Assembly (NCBI GenBank): GCA_002419465.1
Contig: DIGE01000014.1
Coordinates: 1 to 64,000 of the forward strand
From: Geobacter sp. UBA5730
Lineage (GTDB): Bacteria; Desulfobacterota; Desulfuromonadia; Geobacterales; Pseudopelobacteraceae
DNA length: 64,000 nucleotides
Direction: 5' to 3'
Shown: positions 49,887 to 58,247 of the stretch, one piece after another
How positions within the stretch are numbered: the first letter of the stretch is position 1
How the letters are laid out: every line of letters starts with the position of its first letter
Made by a program: the position numbers and the translations under genes
Notes under the pieces: generated by a model
What the model was told of the DNA's origin: nothing
Seen by the model: the letters and a program-made list of their open reading frames with translations, nothing else
The model's database searches: none

Positions 49887-50423
49887 GCGGGGTTTCCTTT
49901 TCAGAGACTGGCGGGCCAAGCAGGTGGCCAATCAGATATATCAAGGAACGTGCCAGAGACCGGCCATGCCCGCCTTACGCATAACCACCTTATTATTATG
50001 AAAAAACCGTCCCCAAAGCGGCCGTAGTTGATCGTGATAGCTTCCCCAGGCCGTCATATGCGACAAAGCCACCAGATATGGCGGAAATCAGTGCCACCAA
50101 ATCAGTCCGCAGCATTATGTGGTTCCGTGACATGTTGTGGGTAAATGGGTCATCCCAACCGATCAGCCTACGCATAAATCATCGCAAACCACTAATATCA
50201 GGCAATAAACTATCTATTCACCGTAATTGGCCAGCTAATTGCTCCTTGCCGGGACCAGATGCTCTGCGCCCGAATGGGCTGGAATATAGTCTTGTGTGGA
50301 AGGAGGGACACGTTGAGTCGAGAGTCAGGAAGATATCTAGTGGAATAGAGAACAACAATGAATTCAAATGAATTGTTCATACATATTCGAGTGATGTTCA
50401 AAAAGTTATACAAGGAGGCTGCT
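49887..50423. other. divergent intergenic region with a sigma-54 promoter
   Basis: No gene is supported in these 537 bases between the divergent methyltransferase and ice-binding-like genes. DNA here is AT-richer than the flanks. It holds a -24/-12 promoter at 50228-50243, a leader of about 170 bases and an AATTCAAATGAATT palindrome at about 50361-50374. No riboswitch or tRNA pattern is recognised. Confidence 0.55.
50228..50243 (+). promoter_or_regulatory. sigma-54 promoter of the ice-binding-like gene
   Basis: TGGCCAG-CTAA-TTGCT: both boxes intact with correct spacing and orientation. Transcription would start near 50254, leaving about 170 bases of leader before the ATG. Confidence 0.65.
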
Positions 50424-51851
50424 ATGAAGAAAAACGAGACACTGAAGGCGTGGTTTGTCGTTACGTTGCTTATGAGCATTTTTGCACTATTGACAGGATG
50501 CAGTGGCGGAAACGATGCCGGAGGTGGTAGTTGGACAACTCCACCGACCGGTACTCCACCAGTCATAACGGCTTATTCACTGAACGGGGTTGCTGGAACC
50601 ATCGATCAGACAGCCAAAACAATAGCCGTAACCATGCCGTTTGGCACAGACGTAACGGCTCTGATTGCGACCTACACCACCACCGGAACAACGGTAATGG
50701 TAGGGGCAACCGTTCAGACCAGCGGAACAACGCCAAACAACTTCACCGGTCCGGTAATATATACGGTAACGGGTGCTGATGGATTAACGGCGACCTACAC
50801 GGTGAATGTCACTGTTGCGTCGGCCAACGCCAAAGAAATTACCACCTATTCCTTTAACGGTTTTGCCTCATCGCCGGGAATCGTCGATCAAGTGAACAAG
50901 ACCATCGAGGTAACCCTACTGCCGGGCACTGATGTAACCGCACTGGTTGCGACATTTACATTCATCGGAACCGCTGTCAGCGTGGGCCCTGCGGCTCAGA
51001 CCAGCACGGTTACCCCAAACGACTTCACCCTTCCGGTGGTATACACGGTAACAGCGGCTGACAGCTCAACGGTAAACTATACCGTAACCGTAACACTTGG
51101 CTTGGGCCCAGCACCGGCACTCCTTGTTGCAGCCGCTCCGTACGGTGGTTTTGGTGGCGGCGCAGGGATGACCAACCAGGGCATCCTTACCGTGATCACC
51201 GGCGATATCGGAAGCACCAGTGCTTCAACGCTGATGACCGGATTCCACGATAGCACCGGTGATGTCTACACGGAAACCCCGCTTAATATCGGCAATGTAA
51301 CCGGGAGAATCTATACCGACGCTCCTCCGCCAGTAATATTCACAACAGGTCCTTTCGGCGGAACCGCTGCAACAAAAGCGATCGCAGATGCGGCAGCAGC
51401 CGATGCGCTCATCGCATATAACCACCTTGCCACACTTCCGGGAGGCGCTGATCCTGGCGCTGGCGAACTTGGTGGACAAACCCTGGCCCCTGGTACCTAT
51501 ACCGCTGCTGGTGGCACCTTTGCGATCACGACGGGAGACCTTACCCTGAATGGCGGCCCGAGAGATGTCTGGGTCTTCCAGATGGCTACTTCACTTACGG
51601 TCGGTGCTCCAGGATTCCCGCGCAGCGTTATACTAACCGGTGGTGCTCTGCCCCAGAACGTTTTCTGGCAGGTCGGTAGCGCAGCCAGGATTGAAGACCG
51701 ATGCAATATGGTGGGAACTATCATTGCTAATTCAGGTGTCACCATCTCTACAGCAGGCCAATTGCTCACCACAACGCTGGACGGCAGAGCCTTGTCACTG
51801 GTCTCTTCAGTCACCATGGTGAATACCCTGATTAACGTACCGGCACCGTAG
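50424..51851 (+). CDS. DUF3494 ice-binding-like lipoprotein with two Ig-like repeats
   Basis: A 475-residue lipoprotein. The lipobox is FALLTGC, followed by a Gly/Ser/Pro linker. Two repeats of about 85 residues follow (ITAYSLNGVAGTIDQ... and ITTYSFNGFASSPGIVDQ...), resembling the DUF5018 beta domain. Then a DUF3494 domain from about residue 255: GDIGSTSASTLMTGF, the PLNIGNVTGRIY strand region, LGGQTLAPGTYTA and VFWQVGSAARI. DUF3494 proteins are right-handed beta-solenoids that can bind ice, but many mesophiles carry them and they may act as adhesins. ATG 50424 follows AAGGAGG. The lipobox predicts outer-membrane or surface location. Confidence 0.88.
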   Translation: MKKNETLKAWFVVTLLMSIFALLTGCSGGNDAGGGSWTTPPTGTPPVITAYSLNGVAGTIDQTAKTIAVTMPFGTDVTALIATYTTTGTTVMVGATVQTSGTTPNNFTGPVIYTVTGADGLTATYTVNVTVASANAKEITTYSFNGFASSPGIVDQVNKTIEVTLLPGTDVTALVATFTFIGTAVSVGPAAQTSTVTPNDFTLPVVYTVTAADSSTVNYTVTVTLGLGPAPALLVAAAPYGGFGGGAGMTNQGILTVITGDIGSTSASTLMTGFHDSTGDVYTETPLNIGNVTGRIYTDAPPPVIFTTGPFGGTAATKAIADAAAADALIAYNHLATLPGGADPGAGELGGQTLAPGTYTAAGGTFAITTGDLTLNGGPRDVWVFQMATSLTVGAPGFPRSVILTGGALPQNVFWQVGSAARIEDRCNMVGTIIANSGVTISTAGQLLTTTLDGRALSLVSSVTMVNTLINVPAP

Positions 51852-51886
51852 AGATGAACGGTCCGACCTGAACATGGAACAGGAAA

Positions 51887-51916
51887 CGAGGGGATCGGTT
51901 TCAGCCCATCCCCTCG
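51887..51916 (+). terminator. hairpin after the ice-binding-like gene
   Basis: CGAGGGGAT pairs with ATCCCCTCG, with a further CGG/CCC part-match towards the loop. It lies 36 bases past the stop. The downstream T run is poor, so it may be partial and allow read-through into the OmpA-like gene. Confidence 0.6.
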
Positions 51917-51975
51917 TAGACCTTCCTTCAGTGCCCTGACTAAACCGCACACAAGCAATACAAAGGAGGTCTTCA

Positions 51976-53220
51976 ATGGGGAAAAAAATTTCACTCGTTC
52001 CTGCCATAAAAAAAATGGCACCGGTGTTGCTTATGTTAGTTTTTCTGCTCCCCCTGACGGCTCAGGCCGAGATCAAGGCCGGCAGCGTAGAACTGAATCC
52101 GTTCGTGGGCTATAACATCTTTCAGAACCGACAGAATCTGGAGGATGGCCCGCTATTCGGTGGACGGATCGGTTACAACATCACCAACCGTTTTGGCGTC
52201 GATCTTTCTGCGGAATATGTCAGGGGCCACGTTGATGACAAATCAAAGGCCTTTACCAGGGAAGGCCAGTTCACCAGCCCCACCAATGTTACCTTTTTCC
52301 ATCTCGATCTGCTGTATCACTTCATGCCGGAAACCAGATTCAACCCGTATCTGGTTGCCGGCTACGGTGCGGTCAACTACAGTCCCCGAATTAACACCCA
52401 CAATATGTCGGTGGTAAATTTTGGCGCCGGCGCAAAATACTGGCTGACTGAGCATGTCGCCCTGCGGTTTGATGTCAGGGACAACATGACGATTGATGAA
52501 CAGATCAGTAACATTCAAATCACCATGGGCGCCGTACTGGCCTTTGGCGGAACATCGGCGGTCGCAGCCCCTGTTCCTGAAGAAAAACCGCTGGACGGCG
52601 ACAATGACGGCGTAACCGACCGGTTCGACAAGTGCCCCAACACGCCTGCCGGCGTTTCGGTTGACCAGTATGGCTGTCCACTCGATAGCGACAAGGACGG
52701 CGTACCTGATTATCTTGACAAGTGTCCCGATACACCCGCTGGTGTGACGGTTGGCAAGCATGGCTGTCCGTTTATCATCGAGAAGGTGGTCATTCTGGTA
52801 TCCGAGCCAAAGGTAGAGGAGAAGGTGAAGGAAAAGGCTGCGGTCACTGAGCCGGAGGTGATCGTTCTGGCCTTTGAGGATGTGCATTTTGGTTTTGACC
52901 AGTCAGCCCTGACCCCGGAAGCTCAAACGATCCTGAAACGAAACGTCCAACTTTTGAGAGAAAACCCCAAGGCTAAAATCAGGGTGGCCGGGTATACCTC
53001 TGCTTCCGGCACCACCGAGTACAATCAGCAATTGAGTGAACGAAGAGCCAAGGCGGTTAAGCAATACCTGATCGACGAGGGTATCATCACCCCCAGTCGA
53101 CTGAGCACCATCGGGTATGGCGAGACGCTGCCGGCCACCTTTGAAGCAGCACCGAAAGAGCTGTATTCACCAGCGGCTAAATCAAACATGCGGGTGCTGT
53201 TTGAGATCATCCTGGAGTAG
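51976..53220 (+). CDS. OmpA-family outer-membrane protein with thrombospondin type 3 repeats
   Basis: A 414-residue outer-membrane protein. Signal peptide: MAPVLLMLVFLLPLTAQA. An eight-strand barrel (about 35-200) is followed by two calcium-binding type 3 repeats: DGDNDGVTDRFDKCPNTPAG and DSDKDGVPDYLDKCPDTPAG, each ending GCP. After a Glu/Lys-rich linker, the C-terminal OmpA domain (about 300-414) has HFGFDQSALTPEA, then NQQLSERRAKAVKQYL, which binds peptidoglycan. It should tie the outer membrane to the cell wall. ATG 51976 follows AAAGGAGG. A strong terminator follows. Confidence 0.94.
   Translation: MGKKISLVPAIKKMAPVLLMLVFLLPLTAQAEIKAGSVELNPFVGYNIFQNRQNLEDGPLFGGRIGYNITNRFGVDLSAEYVRGHVDDKSKAFTREGQFTSPTNVTFFHLDLLYHFMPETRFNPYLVAGYGAVNYSPRINTHNMSVVNFGAGAKYWLTEHVALRFDVRDNMTIDEQISNIQITMGAVLAFGGTSAVAAPVPEEKPLDGDNDGVTDRFDKCPNTPAGVSVDQYGCPLDSDKDGVPDYLDKCPDTPAGVTVGKHGCPFIIEKVVILVSEPKVEEKVKEKAAVTEPEVIVLAFEDVHFGFDQSALTPEAQTILKRNVQLLRENPKAKIRVAGYTSASGTTEYNQQLSERRAKAVKQYLIDEGIITPSRLSTIGYGETLPATFEAAPKELYSPAAKSNMRVLFEIILE
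52590..52775 (+). repeat. two thrombospondin type 3 repeats
   Basis: Two imperfect units of about 93 bases encode D-x-D-x-D-G-V-x-D...DKCPxTPAGVxV...GCP. The acids fit the calcium-binding type 3 pattern; the two cysteines per unit could form a disulfide. Confidence 0.8.
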
Positions 53221-53284
53221 CAAGGATGCAGAATCAGTCGTGTCAGCCGGGCCTTTCTGAGGAAAGAGAAACATTGAACATCAT

Positions 53285-53322
53285 AAGGGCATATCCTTAA
53301 AACGGGATATGCCCTTTGTTTT
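53285..53322 (+). terminator. strong terminator after the OmpA-family gene
   Basis: A perfect 12-pair stem AAGGGCATATCC / GGATATGCCCTT with an eight-base loop, followed by TGTTTT. It ends the ice-binding/OmpA transcript. Confidence 0.9.
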
Positions 53323-53493
53323 GGGTCCGCTCCGGTAGGCAGGTCGGACGGGCACGGCCCAGGTCATTATATATACCTGCTTCGTCAATAATGACGGATT
53401 ATGGTGACAGCGGCATCTCCCACCCGTGGTGTTCAATCAGTTTTTACCATGCATAATCAGCTTCTTACATCATTGGCCGCCGTAGATATCCAC

Positions 53494-53508
53494 TGGCATG
53501 CTAGTTGC
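53494..53508 (+). promoter_or_regulatory. sigma-54 promoter of lipid cluster 2
   Basis: TGGCATG-CTAG-TTGCG: the -24 and -12 boxes are intact with right spacing. Transcription would begin near 53520, about 100 bases before the radical SAM gene, and could carry on through the following genes. Confidence 0.7.
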
Positions 53509-53619
53509 GAGGTAACATGAGTTGGCATTAAAGGGAAACCAAACGAACCCTGCATCCGTGGCTTATATGTATCCTCCTGCTATAGATTGGCTACAAACTG
53601 CGTTAAAGGTGCAGACACC

Positions 53620-55149
53620 ATGAAAATCCTCCTCGTATATCCCCGCTGTCCTGACTCCTTCTGGAGCTTCCGACATGCCATGAAGTTCATCGGCAAAAAG
53701 GCCAGTTTCCCCCCTTTGGGACTTTTGACCGTGGCGGCCATGTTGCCGACGGCGTGGGAAAAACGGCTGGTGGATATGAATGTCCGTCCACTTGCGGATG
53801 ACGAGCTGCTGTGGGCGGACTATCTGCTGATCAGCGCTATGGCCATCCAGCAGGAATCGGTGCGGGAGCTGCTGGCCCGCTGTCAAAAGCTGAAGGTCAA
53901 AACCGTTGCCGGCGGCCCGCTCTTTACCACCTACTACAAGGATTTTCCCGAGGTGGATCACCTGGTGCTGGGAGAAGGAGAGCTCACCCTGCCCCGCTTT
54001 TTGGCAGATCTGGACAACGGCGAAGCCCGGCAGCTCTATCTCGACGACCAGCAGACGGAGCTGAAAGACAGCCCCATGCCCCTCTGGGAGCTGGTGGATA
54101 TGGGGGCCTATGCCGCCATGAACATTCAGTATTCGCGGGGCTGCCCCTTTGACTGTGAATTCTGCGACATCACGGTGCTGTTCGGGCGCACTCCGCGCAC
54201 CAAAACACTTGCGCAGCTGATTGGCGAACTGGAGAGTCTCTATACCCGTGGATGGCGTGGCGCGATCTTCCTGGTGGACGACAACTTCATCGGTGATCGC
54301 AAAAAACTGAAGCAGGAGGTACTCCCCGGACTTATCCGCTGGATGGAAGAGCGGGGACGTCCGTTCTATTTTTACACTGAGGCATCCATCGACCTGGCTG
54401 ATGATGACCATCTCATGGAACTGATGGTCAGGGCAGGGTTCGAAGAAGTTTTTATCGGCATCGAGACCCCTCTCGAGGAGGGGCACATCGAGAGCGGCAA
54501 ACTGCAGAACAAAAATCGCGATCTGCTGGCATCGGTACGACATATCCAGCAGGCAGGCATGCAGGTGCACGGAGGGTTCATCGTCGGTTTCGACAGTGAC
54601 CCGCCGGTGATCTTCGAAAAACAGATCCATTTTATCCAGGAAAGCGGCATTGTCACTGCCATGGTCGGAGTGCTCTCCGCCATGCGCGGCACCCGCCTGT
54701 ATCGGCGCCTGGAACGGGAAGGACGCCTGTTGGGGGAAGGTGCCGGTAGCAATACGGCCAGTGATCTCAATTTTGTCCCGCGGATGCGGAAAAATGCTTT
54801 GATCGGCGGCTACCGGGACATCCTGGAGACTATTTACCAGCCGAAAAACTACTACCAGCGGGTGATCAGACTCCTCAGGGAGTACCAGCCGATGTATCTG
54901 GGGAGACGTCGCCTCCAGTCGGGTTATGTGGGAGCCCTTTTTAAATCGATGCTTTTTCTGGGGATCATTGGCAGGGAACGGCTGCATTTCTGGAAACTGT
55001 TTTTCTGGTCGCTTGCGCGGCGGCCACGGCTCTTTCCGCTGGCCATCACCTATGCGGTCTATGGGTTTCATTTCAGGACGGTTGCGGAAAAGATCAATTG
55101 GAGCGAAATGCTGCATGGTGAAGATACCTGTCATCCCAAGGGTGGTTAG
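53620..55149 (+). CDS. B12-binding-type radical SAM protein with DUF4070-like tail (HpnP-like)
   Basis: A 509-residue radical SAM protein. N-terminal B12-binding-type fold (about 1-140): MKILLVYPRCPDSFWSF, then SFPPLGLLTVAAMLP and VDMNVRPL. The radical SAM core (about 170-370) has the 4Fe-4S motif CPFDCEFC (C-x3-C-x2-C), then FLVDDNFIGD and EASIDLAD. The C-terminal part resembles DUF4070. This layout is shared with the hopanoid C-2 methylase HpnP and a larger group of unknown B12-dependent methylases, which methylate unactivated carbons. Given the acyl-transfer genes downstream, a lipid substrate is plausible. ATG 53620 follows AAAGGTG; a TTG at 53587 is less likely. Confidence 0.88.
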   Translation: MKILLVYPRCPDSFWSFRHAMKFIGKKASFPPLGLLTVAAMLPTAWEKRLVDMNVRPLADDELLWADYLLISAMAIQQESVRELLARCQKLKVKTVAGGPLFTTYYKDFPEVDHLVLGEGELTLPRFLADLDNGEARQLYLDDQQTELKDSPMPLWELVDMGAYAAMNIQYSRGCPFDCEFCDITVLFGRTPRTKTLAQLIGELESLYTRGWRGAIFLVDDNFIGDRKKLKQEVLPGLIRWMEERGRPFYFYTEASIDLADDDHLMELMVRAGFEEVFIGIETPLEEGHIESGKLQNKNRDLLASVRHIQQAGMQVHGGFIVGFDSDPPVIFEKQIHFIQESGIVTAMVGVLSAMRGTRLYRRLEREGRLLGEGAGSNTASDLNFVPRMRKNALIGGYRDILETIYQPKNYYQRVIRLLREYQPMYLGRRRLQSGYVGALFKSMLFLGIIGRERLHFWKLFFWSLARRPRLFPLAITYAVYGFHFRTVAEKINWSEMLHGEDTCHPKGG

Positions 55150-55297
55150 CATGAACAACAATGAGTATGTAGACGTTATCTTATACTCTTTTTCCCCCTA
55201 TCCATGATTGGGTCGAAGGTCCAACAATCGTCTTTATCCCGGAGTGGCCACGCGTGCGTCCATGAAATCAAATAAAACCAGTTTCGGGAGAAAACCG

Positions 55298-55753
55298 ATG
55301 AAACCCTGCGCTATTCTGACACTGCTGATACTCTTACTACTCACCTCAGCTGCCTTTGGCGCCGCTGCCCCCCATGACATTCTGGGCGTGTGGAAAACAG
55401 CCGGAGGAGATTCCCGTGTGGAACTGTACACATGTGGCTCGGCGGTCTGCGGGAAGATCGTCTGGCTGAAGGAGCCCCGCTACATTAACGGCAACGACGG
55501 GCCGCTGGACACAACAAAACTTGACTGGAAGAATCCCCAGTCATCTTTGAGAAATCGCCCGATTCTCGGTCTTCCGGTCATGCTGGGTCTCAAACCCAAA
55601 GGTGTTAAACGCTGGGTAAACGGCGCCTGCTACAACCCTGAAACCGGCAAAACCTACAAGTGCAAGATGCAGTTGAACTCGAAAAACCAGCTGGAAGTAC
55701 GGGGATTCATCGGATTTTCCCTGTTTGGCCGCACCCTGCTCATGAACCGCTAG
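55298..55753 (+). CDS. exported DUF2147 protein
   Basis: A 151-residue exported protein of the DUF2147 family. Signal peptide: MKPCAILTLLILLLLTSAAFG. The core has DILGVWKTAGGDSRVELY, then CGKIVWL, the family's opening pattern, and ends GFSLFGRTLLMNR. The fold is lipocalin/FABP-like in related proteins, so binding of a fatty or hydrophobic ligand is possible; the function is unknown. ATG 55298 follows CGGGAG. The 148-bp gap after the radical SAM gene shows no terminator, and the acyl-ligase fusion begins 13 bases later. Confidence 0.88.
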   Translation: MKPCAILTLLILLLLTSAAFGAAAPHDILGVWKTAGGDSRVELYTCGSAVCGKIVWLKEPRYINGNDGPLDTTKLDWKNPQSSLRNRPILGLPVMLGLKPKGVKRWVNGACYNPETGKTYKCKMQLNSKNQLEVRGFIGFSLFGRTLLMNR

Positions 55754-55766
55754 TAACGGAGAATCC

Positions 55767-58247
55767 ATGCTGACACTGCTTGATCTTTTTATGACATTTG
55801 AGCTGTTGGGGGAGAAGACCGCCTTGGTGAACCGCACCGGCGTGAGACGGCTGGCGGTTTCATACCGGGAGTTACACACGCTTGCCCTGAAAATGGCAGG
55901 GCTGCTGGAACAGCAGGGTGTTGAACCAGGGGACCGGGTGCTGATCTGGGGACCAAACTCGTCCTGGTGGGCTATCGCCTGGTGGGGGGTGATTATCCGT
56001 GGTGCAATCGCTGTTCCGGTGGACTTCATGTCTGATGCGGAGCGTGCCGGGGATTTCCGCACTCGCAGCAGGGCCAAGCTGAGCCTGCAGAGCCGCTTCA
56101 AACCGGAGCGAATGACGACAGGCAGTTCACTGCTGTTGGAAGACCTGCAGTTCCTGCTGGAAGATAGCCAGCCCGTTGGTGCCCTTGCATCCCCCAAAGC
56201 CGAAGACCCGGCAGAACTGATCTATACATCCGGCACCACCGGCACGCCCAAGGGGGTGATCCTGACTCACAAGAACCTGGTGGCTAACATCACCCAGATC
56301 AATCAGCAGATCCCGATTATCACCGACCGGTTCGGCTTCCTTTCCCTGCTTCCCCTGTCCCATATGTTCGAACTGATGGGAGGATTTCTGATCCCGCTCT
56401 CTTGTGGCGCATCCATCGTCTATCTGCGCACCCTCAAGCCTTCCGCCATCATGGAGGCGCTGGCCGATGAAGATATCGCCATCATCATGTCCGTGCCACG
56501 TCTGCTGCATCTGCTGGAAACAGCTATCGAGCGGACGGTTGAGGAACATCACCTGGCCGGTCTGTTCCATGCAGCAACGCACCACAGCGGCAAACTGTCG
56601 GCCGGTCTGCGTCGGCTGCTGTTTTTTCCGGTACAGCGCTCGTTCGGCCGCCATTTTACCGCCTTTGTTTCAGGCGGCGCGCCACTGGACAGGGATGCCT
56701 TCACGTTCTGGAACAGCATGGGATTCACGGTGCTGGAAGGTTATGGGCTTACCGAGACCTCGCCGGTGCTGTGCGTCAACACCCTGGAGCGCCAGGTGGC
56801 CGGTTCAGTCGGTCCGCCGCTGCCGGGGGTTGAGCTGAAGATTGAGGAAAACAAGCTGCTAGTGCGGGGGGATAACGTCTTTGGCGGCTACGATGGGAAC
56901 GAACAGGCGAACCGCGACGCCTTTACCGTGGATGGCTGGTTCCGCACCGGTGACCTGGGAGAAATCGATCCTGATGGTTGGTTGCGGATCAAGGGCCGAG
57001 AGAAGGATCTGATCGTGACCGGTGCGGGGGTGAACGTCTCGCCTGACGAACTGGAAACGGTGCTGGACAGAATCAACGGCGTCAAGGAATCATGCGTGAT
57101 CGGTATTGACCGGGGACGTGGCGAAGAGGTGCACGCCGTGTTGCTGCTGGACGGAAGCGGTACAGCTCCGGAAGTGATCATTGCTGCTGCGAACAGCGGA
57201 TTGGATGCGCTGCAACAGATCACCGGCCACACTGTCTGGAGCGAGTCGGAGTTCCCCCGGACCACCACTATGAAGACCAAGAAGTTTGAGGTCAAAGAAA
57301 CGGTTGAGAAAGGCGCCCAGAGCGGAGTAGCAACCGTCAGCGGGGACCGACTGCAGAACCTGCTGGCCCGCCTGACAGGTTCCAGCGCAGCAGCTATTCA
57401 CGAAGAATCACTGCTGGTGGCCGACCTGGGACTCTCCTCCATTGACCGGCTGGAGCTGGTCAGTCTGCTGGAGCAGGAATATCGCTGTGACATTGACGAA
57501 TCCGCTATCGGCCCCCAAACAAGGGTTTCAGACCTGCGGGGGATGGTCGCTCTACCGGCAAAACCGAATCAGCGCGACCATTTCAGGTTCTGGACCAACG
57601 CCCCGTTCTTCAGGGGGGTGCGGCGGGTCTGGGATGCCCTCTGCCACGGCCCGTTGTTCAGAATATTTGTCAGGCTGGAGGTGCGAGGGCTTGAGACGCT
57701 GCGCGGCCAGGCCGGACCGGTCATATTTGTGGCCAATCACCTTTCCTACCTGGACCAGCTGGCGGTCATGTTCGCGCTGCCCCTGGATATCCGCTCCAAA
57801 ACCGCCACCGCTGCATGGGAAGAGTTTTTTTTCGGCGACCACCACGGATTTGACCGACTGTGGAGACGGTTGAGTTACCAGTACGCCTCGGTACTGTTCA
57901 ATCTGTTTCCCCTGCCCCAGTCAGGAGGTTTTGGCGGTTCCTTGAGATTCATGGGCAGGCTGGCCGATGCCGGCCTGAACATCCTACTGTTCCCGGAAGG
58001 CGGACATGCCCGGGATGGCATCATGCAACCGTTCCAGCCGGGGTTGGGGGTGATTGTCAAGAATCTGGGAATGCCGGTGGTGCCGGTAAGGATCAGCGGC
58101 ACCGACCAGGTGCTGCACCACGATGCCCGTTTCCCCCGGCCTGGTCGGGTAACCGTAACCTTCGGGAAGCAACTGCGGTTTCGCTTTGAGGAACCGGCAG
58201 AGATCGTGGAAATAACGCAACAGACAGTGGAGAGGCTCTCCGCATGA
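55767..58247 (+). CDS. acyl-AMP ligase-acyl carrier protein-acyltransferase fusion
   Basis: An 826-residue protein with three parts. AMP-dependent ligase (about 1-515): P-loop YTSGTTGTPKG, then YGLTETSP, WFRTGDLG and IKGREKDLIV. Acyl carrier domain (about 525-600): DLGLSSIDRLELV, where the second Ser would carry phosphopantetheine. PlsC acyltransferase (about 610-826): NHLSYLDQL (catalytic His/Asp) and FPEGGHARDG. It could activate a free fatty acid, load it on its own carrier and pass it to a lipid acceptor. The E. coli Aas works without a fused carrier. Acceptor is unknown. It overlaps the next gene by four bases (ATGA). Confidence 0.93.
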   Translation: MLTLLDLFMTFELLGEKTALVNRTGVRRLAVSYRELHTLALKMAGLLEQQGVEPGDRVLIWGPNSSWWAIAWWGVIIRGAIAVPVDFMSDAERAGDFRTRSRAKLSLQSRFKPERMTTGSSLLLEDLQFLLEDSQPVGALASPKAEDPAELIYTSGTTGTPKGVILTHKNLVANITQINQQIPIITDRFGFLSLLPLSHMFELMGGFLIPLSCGASIVYLRTLKPSAIMEALADEDIAIIMSVPRLLHLLETAIERTVEEHHLAGLFHAATHHSGKLSAGLRRLLFFPVQRSFGRHFTAFVSGGAPLDRDAFTFWNSMGFTVLEGYGLTETSPVLCVNTLERQVAGSVGPPLPGVELKIEENKLLVRGDNVFGGYDGNEQANRDAFTVDGWFRTGDLGEIDPDGWLRIKGREKDLIVTGAGVNVSPDELETVLDRINGVKESCVIGIDRGRGEEVHAVLLLDGSGTAPEVIIAAANSGLDALQQITGHTVWSESEFPRTTTMKTKKFEVKETVEKGAQSGVATVSGDRLQNLLARLTGSSAAAIHEESLLVADLGLSSIDRLELVSLLEQEYRCDIDESAIGPQTRVSDLRGMVALPAKPNQRDHFRFWTNAPFFRGVRRVWDALCHGPLFRIFVRLEVRGLETLRGQAGPVIFVANHLSYLDQLAVMFALPLDIRSKTATAAWEEFFFGDHHGFDRLWRRLSYQYASVLFNLFPLPQSGGFGGSLRFMGRLADAGLNILLFPEGGHARDGIMQPFQPGLGVIVKNLGMPVVPVRISGTDQVLHHDARFPRPGRVTVTFGKQLRFRFEEPAEIVEITQQTVERLSA

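Larger units (their letters stand above)
53221..53619. other. intergenic region before lipid cluster 2
   Basis: No gene in these 399 bases. The region holds the terminator at 53285-53322 and the -24/-12 promoter at 53494-53508. About 170 bases lie between them. They contain short AT-rich tracts but no clear repeat I can name as an activator site. Confidence 0.6.

Noticed and set aside
49933..49963. TGGCACG-N4-TTGAT on the minus strand ahead of the methyltransferase gene as a sigma-54 promoter
   Set aside because: The -24 box is perfect, but the essential C of the -12 GC pair is A, so activity would be poor. Position is suitable, so it is worth a check if transcripts are mapped.
50244..50423. 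riboswitch in the leader of the ice-binding-like gene
   Set aside because: A GGGAC stretch drew attention, but no conserved riboswitch core or paired stems could be built.
53563..55161. 532-residue minus-strand frame opposite the radical SAM gene
   Set aside because: It mirrors a gene with clear family motifs. The frame lacks a ribosome site and any domain.
55151..55207. 18-residue frame after the radical SAM gene
   Set aside because: Very short, no ribosome site and no recognisable feature.
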